From the NCBI RefSeq assembly GCF_003311645.1, contig NZ_QEST01000282.1, positions 1-64,000 on the forward strand: DNA of 64,000 nt, given 5' to 3'. Within the stretch, counting starts at the first letter, position 1. Each line of letters starts with the position of its first letter. The notes beneath the pieces are model-generated. The model saw only the letters and a list, made by a program, of their open reading frames with translations, was not told where the DNA came from and searched no databases. This stretch comes from Streptomyces sp. PT12. Lineage in GTDB: Bacteria; Actinomycetota; Actinomycetes; Streptomycetales; Streptomycetaceae. Of the stretch, positions 22,913 to 30,830 are shown one piece after another. Position numbers and translations under genes: made by a program.

Positions 22913-22972
22913 TGCCCGTGTCCATGCCCGTGTCCATGCCCGTGTCCATGCCCGTGTCCATGCCCGCGCGCA
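22913..22972. repeat. 12-bp tandem repeat, about five copies
   Basis: The unit TGCCCGTGTCCA occurs four times without change (22913-22960), followed by a diverged fifth (TGCCCGCGCGCA). It lies between the divergent lipoprotein upstream region and the end of fumarylacetoacetase. Because the unit is a multiple of three, a spurious open frame reads through it. Confidence 0.8.
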
Positions 22973-22992
22973 TGCGGGCGCGGAAGAGCGCG

Positions 22993-24222
22993 TCACGGTG
23001 AGGGCGGGGGAGCGGCGGGGGCCACCCTCCCCCTCACCTCGCCCAGGCCCACGCGCGTCCCCGGCTCGCGCCCCGGCGCCCAGGCGGTCAGCTCGACCTC
23101 GTCGCCGTCCTCGAGGAACGTCCTGGTGCCGTCCGGCAGTTGAAGGGGGTCACGGCCACCCCACGTCAGCTCAAGCAGCGAGCCGCGCTGCCGTGCCTCG
23201 GGGCCGCTGACGGTGCCGGAGGCGTAGAGGTCGCCGGTGCGCAGGGCGGCGCCGTTGACCGTGAGGTGCGCCAACTGCTGGGCGGCCGTCCAGTACATGG
23301 CCGCGAACGGGGGCTCGGCGATCAGGTGCCCGTTGAGCCGCACCTCGATCCGCAGGTCGAGCCCGCCCGCGGGGATCCCGCTGCCGGGCCCGTCGTCGAG
23401 GTAGGGCAGCAGCGGCGTGTCGCGCGGGGGCGGCGCGACCCTGGCGCCAGCGAGGGCGTCGAGTGGGGTGACCCACGGGGAGAGCGACGTGGCGAAGGAC
23501 TTGCCGAGGAACGGGCCGAGCGGCACATACTCCCACGCCTGGATGTCGCGCGCGGACCAGTCGTTGAGCAGGCAGACGCCGAAGACGTGGTCGGCGAACG
23601 CCCCTTGGGGCACGGGCTGGCCGAGCGGCGAAGGGGTGCCGACGACGAACGCCACCTCCGCCTCGATGTCCAGGCGCCGCGAGGGCCCGAACCCCGGCGC
23701 CTCGCCCGGCGCCGAGGGGCGGCGCTGCCCCCGCGGCCTGACGACCGGGGTGCCTGAGACGACGACAGTCCCCGCCCTGCCGTGGTAACCGATCGGCAGG
23801 TGCTTCCAGTTGGGCGGCAGCGGGGGCGTGTCGGGCCGGAAGATGCGGCCCACGGTGGCGGCGTGGTGCTCGCTCGCGTAGAAGTCGACGTAGTCGGCCA
23901 CCGTGAACGGCAGGTGCGGCACCGTCGCGTCGAGCGGCACGAGCAGCGGCTCGGCGACCGCGCGGTGCGCGGGGTCGGTGAGCCACGAGCGCACCTCGGC
24001 GCGCACGGCCCGCCACACCGGGCGCCCCGCGGCGAGCAGCGGGTCGAGCCCCGGCGCGGTCAGCAGCGCGGCGTGCGGGGAGCCGAGCTCGACGGCGGCG
24101 GCCCCGACGTCGAGGACACGATCCCGGTATCGCACCCCGAGCCGCCGCCCCGCGGGGTCATCGGGCGTGCTGAAGACGCCGTAGGGCAGGTTGTCGACAC
24201 CGAACAGGCTCCCATCGGACAT
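22993..24222 (-). CDS. fahA: Fumarylacetoacetase
   Basis: A 409-residue hydrolase of the last step of tyrosine and homogentisate breakdown, splitting fumarylacetoacetate to fumarate and acetoacetate. An N-terminal SH3-like domain (to about 110) precedes the catalytic domain. The catalytic His region is DFYASEHHAATVGRIFRP (near residue 117). Metal ligands are in the EAEVAFVVG segment (near 190), and NDWSARDIQAWEYVPLGPF near 225 is strongly conserved. It is monocistronic and divergent from the polyprenyl synthase. Length is near the usual 415-420. Confidence 0.92.
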   Translation of the reverse strand: MSDGSLFGVDNLPYGVFSTPDDPAGRRLGVRYRDRVLDVGAAAVELGSPHAALLTAPGLDPLLAAGRPVWRAVRAEVRSWLTDPAHRAVAEPLLVPLDATVPHLPFTVADYVDFYASEHHAATVGRIFRPDTPPLPPNWKHLPIGYHGRAGTVVVSGTPVVRPRGQRRPSAPGEAPGFGPSRRLDIEAEVAFVVGTPSPLGQPVPQGAFADHVFGVCLLNDWSARDIQAWEYVPLGPFLGKSFATSLSPWVTPLDALAGARVAPPPRDTPLLPYLDDGPGSGIPAGGLDLRIEVRLNGHLIAEPPFAAMYWTAAQQLAHLTVNGAALRTGDLYASGTVSGPEARQRGSLLELTWGGRDPLQLPDGTRTFLEDGDEVELTAWAPGREPGTRVGLGEVRGRVAPAAPPPSP

Positions 24223-24359
24223 GCCCTCACCTTAGGGCGACTTAGAGCGACGTCGGGGCGCCGCCCGCGTTCGCTTGTGGGGGACGGCCCTTCGGGTGTG
24301 ATCCACTTCTGACCGGATACGCTGCCGGGGACAACGCACGTGAGACAGGGAGAACGCTC

Positions 24360-25370
24360 GTGACCGTCGTGGGGCCCTTCGGGGTGAGCGTGCGGGACCC
24401 GGCCCTGGAAGCCGATGTCCAGGCCAGCCTCTCGGCCGTGGAGGCAGGGCTGGCGGAGGCCACCAAGAGCGACGTTCCCTTCATAACGGAGACGGCCCAG
24501 CATCTGGCGCGGGCCGGGGGGAAGCGGTTCAGGCCGCTGTTGCTGCTGCTGGCCGCGCAGTTCGGCGACCCGCACGCCCCCGGCGTGGTGCCTTCGGCTG
24601 TGGTGGTGGAGCTGACCCACCTCGCCACGCTGTACCACGACGACATCATGGACGAGGCGGAGATGCGGCGGGGAGTCCCGAGCGCGAACGCCAGGTGGAA
24701 CAACTCCGTCGCGGTGCTCACCGGCGACTTCCTCTTCTCCCGCGCCTCGACGATAGTGGCCGACCTCGGCCCCGCCGCGGTGCGCATCCAGGCGGAGGCG
24801 TTCGAGCGGCTGGTGACCGGTCAGATCCTGGAGACCGCGGGGCCCCGCGAGGGGGAGGACCCCATCGCCCACCACCTGGACGTGATCGCGGGCAAGACGG
24901 GCTCGCTCATCGCCGTGTCGGGGCGGATGGGCTCGCTCATGTCCGGCGCCCCCGAGGCAGTGGTGCACGTGCTCGCGCAGTACGGGGAGCGCATCGGGAT
25001 CGCGTTCCAGCTGGCGGACGACGTGCTCGACATCACGAGCGACGGCGGCGAGTCAGGGAAGACGCCGGGCACCGACCTGCGCGAGGGCGTGGCCACGCTT
25101 CCGGTGCTGCGGCTGCGGGAGATGGCCGCGCGGGGCGGCTCTCCCGACGACCTGGCGCTGTGCGAGCTGCTCGACGGCGACCTGACGGACGACGGGCGGC
25201 ACGCCGAGGCGCTGGCCGCCCTGCGCTCCCACCCGGCCCTGGCGCGGGCGCGGCAGGACGCGCTGTCGTTCGCCGAGCAGGCCAGGCACACGCTGAAGCC
25301 GCTGCCCGACTGTGCCGCGAAGGCGGCGCTCGCCGAGCTGTGCGACGCGGTGGCGGACCGCACATCCTGA
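24360..25370 (+). CDS. Polyprenyl diphosphate synthase (menaquinone side-chain type)
   Basis: A 336-residue trans-isoprenyl diphosphate synthase. The first aspartate-rich motif is YHDDIMDEAEMRRG (near residue 97), and the second is LADDVLDITSD (near 221). GKRFRPLLLLL near 55 binds substrate. Chain elongation from farnesyl diphosphate supplies the menaquinone tail; the sequence alone does not fix the chain length. GTG start at 24360 with a GGGAG-type site (AGACAGGGAGAACGCTC). It sits just beyond the complex I operon, which uses menaquinone. Confidence 0.9.
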   Translation: MTVVGPFGVSVRDPALEADVQASLSAVEAGLAEATKSDVPFITETAQHLARAGGKRFRPLLLLLAAQFGDPHAPGVVPSAVVVELTHLATLYHDDIMDEAEMRRGVPSANARWNNSVAVLTGDFLFSRASTIVADLGPAAVRIQAEAFERLVTGQILETAGPREGEDPIAHHLDVIAGKTGSLIAVSGRMGSLMSGAPEAVVHVLAQYGERIGIAFQLADDVLDITSDGGESGKTPGTDLREGVATLPVLRLREMAARGGSPDDLALCELLDGDLTDDGRHAEALAALRSHPALARARQDALSFAEQARHTLKPLPDCAAKAALAELCDAVADRTS

Positions 25371-25544
25371 CGAGACGGAGGGTGAACCCTGTCGTTCGAC
25401 GGGGTACATCCCCTACGGGATGGCGCGGGGGAAGCGCCGTTCGGTCATCCGTTGGTCGTAGAGGCGGTGACTCCCGTGGGCGGATGCCGGAAAGGCCCCG
25501 GGCTGATGCAATTGAGGTGCTGAAGCCGAGTGGAGGGGCATTCG

Positions 25545-26453
25545 ATGGCAGGGAACAGCGCAATCCGCAGGGCGGCCGTGCCCGCGGCGGTCGTGGCCGG
25601 GATCGCGGCGGTGGGGGCCGGTCTGTGGCCCGCCCTCGCGAGCGACGGGAGTCCGGACCTGCCGGACATCACGGCCGAGGAGCTGCTGGTGCGGGTCGCC
25701 GAGTCGGACACGGCCCAGCTGTCCGGCACGGTGCGGGTCGACGCGGATCTGGGGGTGCCCGACCTCGGCGGGATGCTGGATGGCGTGCTGAGCGGGATCG
25801 ATGGCCCCGCGGGTCGGCTCGCGGGGCTGGCGACCGGGGACAGCACGCTCGAGGTGGCCTTGGACGGGCCCGACCGGCAGCGGGTGGGCCTGGAGAGCGG
25901 CGGCGAGGAGTTCAGCGTCATCCGCAACGGTGACGAGCTGTGGGCGTACGACTCCGAGGGTGACACCGCCTACCGCGTGGAGGTGCCCGAGCACGGGGAG
26001 TTGTCGGACCTCGGCGCCGAGGGCGGCGAGGGCGGCGAGGGCGGGGAGGACGCCGCGGACGGGCACGCGTGGGCGGGCGGGCTCACCCCGAGGGAGCTGG
26101 CCGAGCGGCTGCTGGAGCGGGCGGGCGAGCACGCGGACGTCTCCGTGGACGGCACGGCCCAGGTCGCGGGCCGCGCGGCGTACCAGCTGGTGGTCGTCCC
26201 GAAGGACGCGGACGCGCCGCTGAGCGAGGCGCGGATCTCGGTGGACGGCGAGACGGGGCTGCCGCTCGCGCTGACGGCCGAGGGGCCCGAGGGGCGGGTG
26301 CTCGACGTGGCGTTCTCGCAGATCGACTACGCGCAGCCGCCGGGCGGGGTCTTCGACTTCACGCCGCCGAGCGGCGCGGAGGTCGTCGAGCTGAACGCCG
26401 GTGACCCGCTGGGCGGCCTGCTCCCCGAAGCCCTGCCGGGCCTCGGGCGGTAG
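25545..26453 (+). CDS. LolA-like secreted protein (DUF2092-type)
   Basis: The 302-residue product has a basic N-terminus and one hydrophobic signal segment (to about residue 35, AVGAGLWPALASD), then alternating beta strands of the LolA/LppX-like half-barrel fold. A repeated acidic linker EGGEGGEGGED lies near residue 160. The lipobox Cys is absent, so it is secreted or tethered by the N-terminal span rather than lipidated. ATG 25545 is preceded by GGAGGGG. A role in lipid or sensor function outside the membrane is possible; the sequence does not settle it. Confidence 0.7.
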   Translation: MAGNSAIRRAAVPAAVVAGIAAVGAGLWPALASDGSPDLPDITAEELLVRVAESDTAQLSGTVRVDADLGVPDLGGMLDGVLSGIDGPAGRLAGLATGDSTLEVALDGPDRQRVGLESGGEEFSVIRNGDELWAYDSEGDTAYRVEVPEHGELSDLGAEGGEGGEGGEDAADGHAWAGGLTPRELAERLLERAGEHADVSVDGTAQVAGRAAYQLVVVPKDADAPLSEARISVDGETGLPLALTAEGPEGRVLDVAFSQIDYAQPPGGVFDFTPPSGAEVVELNAGDPLGGLLPEALPGLGR

Positions 26454-26486
26454 GGCCCGGCAGCGCTCGGCGCCGGGCGTGCGGAA

Positions 26487-26517
26487 GGGCAGGGCCCGTG
26501 AAGCGGCGGGCCCTGCC
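26487..26517. terminator. Bidirectional terminator hairpin
   Basis: GGGCAGGGCCCG and CGGGCCCTGCC pair around an 8-base loop between the two convergent genes. Confidence 0.65.
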
Positions 26518-26535
26518 TCGTGCGATGCGAGCGTG

Positions 26536-27399
26536 TCAGCCGCCGACCGTCTCCTGGATCCAGTCCTGGACGAACGGCACGCCCGCGATGACATCGGAGC
26601 CGACCGCGCAGCCGTCGCCGACGCCGCGGCTGACCGTGCCGACCACCTCCCAGCGGTTGTTGTTCCACAGCGGCCCCGGCGAGCCGGAGTCGCCGTTGCA
26701 CAGGCCGCGTTCGGGCTCGGGGCTCACACACAGGTCGCCCTCGGCGATGTCCCACGCGTCGCCGACCACGCACGACAGCTCGGGGGCGACCTCGGTGTCG
26801 AGCTGGCGCAGCCGGGTCGGGATCTCGGGGCCGCCGGTCTGGGTGTAGCCCCAGCCGAGGAGGCGCAGCTTGGTGCCCACGTCGGTCAGCTCGTCGGCGA
26901 GCGCGACGGGCGCCTGGCTGACGGGCCGGTCCAGCTTCAGCAGCGCCATGTCGGCGACCTGGAGGGGGTCGCCGGAGAACCACAGCGGGTGGATCACGAC
27001 CTCGTCGACCAGCGCCTCCTCGCCCCCGCTCATGCGGTCGAAGGAGCCGACGCGCACATCGAACAGGTCCGCGTCCCACACCTCGCCCGTGGAACGGTCG
27101 CTGTAGCAGTGCGCGGAGGACAGGACCCACTGCGGGGCGATGAGCGAGCCGCCGCAGCGGTGCCGCATCTCGCCGTTGTCGCGCAGCATGTCGACGGTGA
27201 CGATGAACGGGTAGGAGCCCGTCGCCTCGTTGCCGCCCACGATGAGCGGGGCCACGGTCTCGCCGCTTTCGTCGGCGTGCGCGGTGCCCCGCACACCGGC
27301 GAGCAGGCTGGCCGCGAGCGCCAGGGCCAGCGTGCCCGCCGCGGCGATGCGGCGGCGTATGCCCGACGTCCTCGTGCTCCTCAACGTTCTCTTGCGCAT
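26536..27399 (-). CDS. Secreted trypsin-like serine protease (S1A)
   Basis: A 287-residue preproenzyme. A basic signal peptide (to about 43, GTAHADES) precedes a short propeptide, and the mature start is LIVGGNEA. The catalytic triad is in SSAHCYSD (His), DMALLKLD (Asp) and CNGDSGSPG (Ser). Six Cys suggest three disulfides. At the S1 base the segment before the nucleophile is SPEPERGLCNGDSG, where trypsins have Asp; primary specificity is therefore uncertain. The gene is downstream of, and in the same direction as, the preQ0 operon, with palindromes between them. Confidence 0.88.
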   Translation of the reverse strand: MRKRTLRSTRTSGIRRRIAAAGTLALALAASLLAGVRGTAHADESGETVAPLIVGGNEATGSYPFIVTVDMLRDNGEMRHRCGGSLIAPQWVLSSAHCYSDRSTGEVWDADLFDVRVGSFDRMSGGEEALVDEVVIHPLWFSGDPLQVADMALLKLDRPVSQAPVALADELTDVGTKLRLLGWGYTQTGGPEIPTRLRQLDTEVAPELSCVVGDAWDIAEGDLCVSPEPERGLCNGDSGSPGPLWNNNRWEVVGTVSRGVGDGCAVGSDVIAGVPFVQDWIQETVGG

Positions 27400-27506
27400 G
27401 GAAAGCGTCCTTGTTCTCTTCACAGGCGGGGGCGAAAGCGTTTGCCCCTGGGAAAGAGCGCGCAACGCACGGGAGTTGCTGTCCAACGCAGAGCGACCGA
27501 GCTGTT

Positions 27507-27541
27507 GGTCCGCTATAGCGGACCTGTACGGGCGCCCGTAC
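27507..27541. promoter_or_regulatory. Two adjacent perfect palindromes at the cassette's left end
   Basis: GGTCCGCTATAGCGGACC (27507-27524) and GTACGGGCGCCCGTAC (27526-27541) are each perfectly self-complementary and are one base apart. They lie over the stop region of the small last ORF of the leftward operon and about 108-142 bases upstream of the protease start. They could be tandem hairpin terminators, an operator pair for the protease, or a recombination site marking the edge of acquired DNA. Confidence 0.6.
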
Positions 27542-27785
27542 TTCGGGCCTGCGGCGCAAGAGTGTTGCGCGGTGGGGCAGCTGCGCCGGGACCTGTCTCG
27601 AGGTGCCAGGGGAAGCCGGTGGCCAGCGCGTCGTAGATCTCGGCGTGCGTGAAGGCGTGGTCGGGTTGCCGGCGGTTCACTATCTCCAGCAAACATTCGG
27701 CCCAGGATCTGTTCCTGCGGTGGCCCAGGGTGCCGTCGGAATCCCACGCCACCACCCCGGCATCGTCGTCCGGGTGGCCGGTCAC
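27513..27785 (-). CDS. Small hypothetical protein, last gene of the preQ0/GT/RT operon
   Basis: The GTG at 27785 overlaps the exonuclease stop in the GTGA form used throughout this operon, giving a 90-residue product. Residues 1-55 look like real protein (AGVVAWDSDGTLGHRRNRSW, then EIVNRRQPDHAFTHAEIYDA), while the last 25 are Pro/Ala/Arg-rich and run into the palindromes. No family is recognised. The dependence on the upstream gene for translation suggests a partner of the exonuclease. Confidence 0.5.
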   Translation of the reverse strand: MTGHPDDDAGVVAWDSDGTLGHRRNRSWAECLLEIVNRRQPDHAFTHAEIYDALATGFPWHLETGPGAAAPPRNTLAPQARSTGARTGPL

Positions 27786-28615
27786 CACAGGCACAGCTCT
27801 TCCAGCAGGGCGGCCGCCGGGAGCAGTCGCCCGGTGGCGCGGCCGGTGAGCAGGTCGTCGGCGATGTCGACCTTGTGGTCGAGCCGGATCATCTCGCGCC
27901 AGCGCAGGACCTGTTCCCACTGAGCGGCCCAGGCGGGTTTGAGGTCTTCGGCGGGGATGTCCGGCAGGTGTCGGCCGTCGGCCAGCAGGCGGGCGGCGGT
28001 GCGCGGGCCGATGCCGTGGACGCCGGGGATGTTGTCGGCCGGATCCCCGGTCAGGGCCCGGTAGTCGGGCCACTGGACCGCGGTCACCCCCCACTTGGGC
28101 GGCAGCTGCGCACCGGTGGTCAGGCGGCGGTCCTCGGCCAGGCCGGTGTTCAGCAGCCGCACCCCGGGGTCGGCCAGCAGCTGGTAGAAGTCGCGGTCCG
28201 CACTCATGACGGTGACCTCCCGCCCGCCCGTGCGTGCGGAGGTGGTGAGGGTCGCGATGACATCGTCCCCTTCGCAGCCGGGCTGCTCGATCCAGCCCAC
28301 CTTCATCGCGTCAAGGCCCCGTTTGATGTCCGCGAGGGACTCGATCAGCCCGGGCTCGGGTGTCGGCCGCTGAGCCTTGTAGCCCTCGTCCTGCTCGGCC
28401 CGGGCGCTGCTGCCGTCCTCGGCGTCGAACACCACGAACAGCTCGTGATCCTGGGCATGCTGGGTCTGTGCCTTCCGCAGAAGGGCGCAGACGCCGAACA
28501 CCCCCGTACGGTCCGTCAGCTTGTCGCGTGAGGTGATTCGGGTCGGGAAGCCGTACCAGGCGCGGTAGAGGAGGTTGTGGCCGTCGACGAGGAGCAGGGG
28601 CGCGGTCGGGCTCAT
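27782..28615 (-). CDS. Stand-alone 5'-3' exonuclease (FEN/PIN-like, Pol I N-domain type)
   Basis: The 277-residue protein matches the 5' nuclease domain of DNA polymerase I without any polymerase part. Metal-binding acidic residues are seen in LLVDGHNLLYRAWYG (near residue 10), VVFDAEDG (near 62), GCEGDDVIATL (near 113) and SADRDFYQLL (near 138). The helix-three-turn-helix DNA-binding segment DPADNIPGVHGIGPRTAARL lies near 193-212. All key acidic residues appear present. It would cut 5' flaps or RNA-DNA junctions. It starts with an ATGA overlap after the glycosyltransferase. Pairing with an RT-like gene two positions upstream is unusual. Confidence 0.85.
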   Translation of the reverse strand: MSPTAPLLLVDGHNLLYRAWYGFPTRITSRDKLTDRTGVFGVCALLRKAQTQHAQDHELFVVFDAEDGSSARAEQDEGYKAQRPTPEPGLIESLADIKRGLDAMKVGWIEQPGCEGDDVIATLTTSARTGGREVTVMSADRDFYQLLADPGVRLLNTGLAEDRRLTTGAQLPPKWGVTAVQWPDYRALTGDPADNIPGVHGIGPRTAARLLADGRHLPDIPAEDLKPAWAAQWEQVLRWREMIRLDHKVDIADDLLTGRATGRLLPAAALLEELCLW

Positions 28616-30009
28616 GCTGTGGCCTCCGTGGTCTCGGGGGTGTGGTGGGGGGCCTGTGACCGCGGCGGACGGGCATCCGGTGACGGATGGTCGGTGAGTT
28701 TAGCGGCGTGCCCGCCGCCGGGGCGGGCGAACCGGCCCAGGAGTGCCGCGAGATGGGCGGTCGCGTCACGCTCGCCCACGACCCGGTGGTACGCGGCGGC
28801 GCGCATCCGGGCGTGTTCGGCGTCGGTCAGCGAGAGGGCGCGGTGCAGACCGGCGGTGAGCGCCCCGGGCTTGGTGGGGTGGTAGAGGAGCCCGTTGTGG
28901 CCGTCGGTGATCTGTTCGGTGAAGCCGTCGCGGCCTGGTGCCAGGACGACCGGGCCCGCGTCACGGGCCCACAAGGCGGTCTCGAACACGGTGTTGGCGA
29001 GGGTCTCGCCGCGGCTGGGGCAGGCCATGACGTGCGTGCCGGGCCAGGAGGCGAGCGCGCGCGGCAGGTCGCGGTCGAACGCGCCGACGATCGTCGCGGA
29101 CAGGCCCAGCTCACGGCAGCGTGAGCGGTAGGTGCCCAGGAGGGTGGCGCGTTCGTCGTCGGTGGGCACCGCGATGGCGGCCAGGTGCGCGCGGTCGCGC
29201 AGCAAGGGGGAAGCGCCGATCGCGTCGATGAGGAGGTCGAGGCCCTTGGTCGGGTCGGTGCGGCCGATGGAGGCGATGATCGGTCGGCTGGTGGGGATGC
29301 TGAACCTGGCCAGCGCCTCGGCGGTCTGCGGTGTGGGCATGGGTTGGAGGTCGGCGGCGGGCAGGTGGAGGCCGGAGGGCCAGGGCACCAGTCGGCCGGG
29401 ATCGAGGCCGTACTCCTGTGTGAGGTGGCGGGCCAGGAAGGTCCCGATGTCGGCCACCCACGCGTGCGGCAGGGCGTTGACGGCGGTGATGGCCCGCTGC
29501 TCCCACGCGAGCCTGCCGGGATCCGGGGTGGGGCGTTCGGTGATCCGGGTGGTGGAGAACAGCGCCAGCACCGTTTCGACCCGCTCGTCTCCGGCGGCGG
29601 CCGCGGGGACGCCTGCGAACGGGGTGTCCACGGCCACGACGATGACCCGGGGGTGGGTGCGGGCGAGGTCGCTGGCCGCCGTGGCGGCTGCGGTGGACAG
29701 GTGCTCGAAGGTCTCCGGGCGCCACAGCGGGCTGTGGGTGTCATGGATGAGGGGGATGACCTGGCCGCCGAGCGGTTCGACGACGGAGCGGGCGTAGGCG
29801 AGGTCGGCGGGGTCGTTGTTCCAGGTGGCCGGGCCGGGCTGCGGGACGGCGAGGTAGGGGGTGAAGTCGCCCACGGCGGTGGCCAGCCGGGGGTAGTGGT
29901 GTTCGAGGACGGCCAGCAGGGTCTTGGCCTGTCGGCCGATGCCGTTGGTGCAGTTGGTGATGCCGTTGACGGTGCAGTACAGCAGCGCCGGGGTGTCATG
30001 GACCGGCAT
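28612..30009 (-). CDS. GT4-family glycosyltransferase (GT-B fold)
   Basis: A 465-residue protein with a GT-B layout. The N-terminal half opens with LLYCTVNGITNCTNGIGRQ, where the NGIGR loop is typical of retaining GT4 enzymes. The C-terminal half has the donor-site segment IASIGRTDPTKGLDLLIDA (near residue 250) and the EX7E-like CPSRGETLANTVFE (near 345). The last 40 residues are polar and Pro-rich. ATG 30009 is 17 bases after the RT stop. Donor and acceptor are unknown. It is one of two GTs in the operon and distinct from the other. Confidence 0.8.
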   Translation of the reverse strand: MPVHDTPALLYCTVNGITNCTNGIGRQAKTLLAVLEHHYPRLATAVGDFTPYLAVPQPGPATWNNDPADLAYARSVVEPLGGQVIPLIHDTHSPLWRPETFEHLSTAAATAASDLARTHPRVIVVAVDTPFAGVPAAAAGDERVETVLALFSTTRITERPTPDPGRLAWEQRAITAVNALPHAWVADIGTFLARHLTQEYGLDPGRLVPWPSGLHLPAADLQPMPTPQTAEALARFSIPTSRPIIASIGRTDPTKGLDLLIDAIGASPLLRDRAHLAAIAVPTDDERATLLGTYRSRCRELGLSATIVGAFDRDLPRALASWPGTHVMACPSRGETLANTVFETALWARDAGPVVLAPGRDGFTEQITDGHNGLLYHPTKPGALTAGLHRALSLTDAEHARMRAAAYHRVVGERDATAHLAALLGRFARPGGGHAAKLTDHPSPDARPPRSQAPHHTPETTEATA

Positions 30010-30026
30010 GAGCGGTCTCCCTTCGG

Positions 30027-30830
30027 TCAGCCAGCGGCGTAGAGGTCTTCGGGATGGGGCTGCCAGACCTTCGACTTGGCCGGGGCCGGACGCATGCCAT
30101 GGGCCGCGAGCGCGTCGGTCAGCTCGGCGGCGGCGGCCTCGGCTTCGGCTCGGGTGGTGGCGAAGAGGGTGTAGTTGTCGGTCAGCCGCACCACCGCCCG
30201 CGTGGAGATCAGCTGGTCGACGGGGGCCATGCGGAGGTTGGTGAGCATGGGGTTCAGGCCGCTGCCGGGCGCGAGCGGGTCGGGCAGGGCGGCAAGGATG
30301 CGGCGCAGCAGGCCGAGGAGGGTGCCGTCGTGGACGAAGCGGGCCACTGAGCCGACGGCCTGATCCAGGCCGACGCCCCGGGAGGCGGCGGCGACGTCGA
30401 CGTCGGCGACCCAGGTCCGTCCAGCGGCCAGGTGGGCGGCGGCAGCGGCGACGGCCAGCGGGCGGCCGGCGCGCCGGTGCCATCCGAACATCCACCGTGG
30501 GTAGGCATCGTGTTCCAGGACCGGCTCGACGGCGTTGCGCAGGGCCCGGTGCACGACGCGGTCCTCCACCGTGGGGATCACCACCGTCATCCGCTTGCCC
30601 CACGCGTCGAAACACACGGTGCGCACCGGAGCTGGCCGCCACGAGCCGTCGGCCAGCCGCCGCGAGAGGTCGGTGAGTCGGCCGGTCAGATCCTGGCGGT
30701 AGGCGCGCCAGGTCATCCCGTCGGCTCCGGGGGAGCCGGTGCGGCCCATGCACTGGCGGGCGGCGCGTTTGAGCGCCGAAGGGTCGGTGACCTGCCGCAT
30801 CAGAGAGTGCCCGGCCGGACCACCGCTCAC
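30027..30830 (-). CDS. Reverse-transcriptase-like protein with altered catalytic motif
   Basis: A 267-residue RT domain alone, related to the group II intron/retron side of the family by its N-terminal TGSPGADGMTWRAYRQDL and VIPTVEDRVVHRALRNAVEP. Motif A is TWVADVDVAAASRG, so the first catalytic Asp is retained. Motif B is PGSGLNPMLTNLRMAPVD, with the usual PQG changed. Motif C, normally Y-A-D-D, reads L-T-D-N in VVRLTDNYTLFA. One of three catalytic carboxylates is thus replaced by Asn. There is no maturase or endonuclease domain. GTG 30830 overlaps the upstream stop (GTGA), arguing for regular co-expression with the glycosyltransferases rather than a mobile intron. No intron RNA structure is seen nearby. 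Confidence 0.75.
   Translation of the reverse strand: MSGGPAGHSLMRQVTDPSALKRAARQCMGRTGSPGADGMTWRAYRQDLTGRLTDLSRRLADGSWRPAPVRTVCFDAWGKRMTVVIPTVEDRVVHRALRNAVEPVLEHDAYPRWMFGWHRRAGRPLAVAAAAAHLAAGRTWVADVDVAAASRGVGLDQAVGSVARFVHDGTLLGLLRRILAALPDPLAPGSGLNPMLTNLRMAPVDQLISTRAVVRLTDNYTLFATTRAEAEAAAAELTDALAAHGMRPAPAKSKVWQPHPEDLYAAG

Noticed and set aside
30027-30830. A group II intron
   Set aside because: There is no maturase X or endonuclease domain, no domain V-like RNA structure in the flanking 20 bases, and the gene overlaps its neighbours by four bases.
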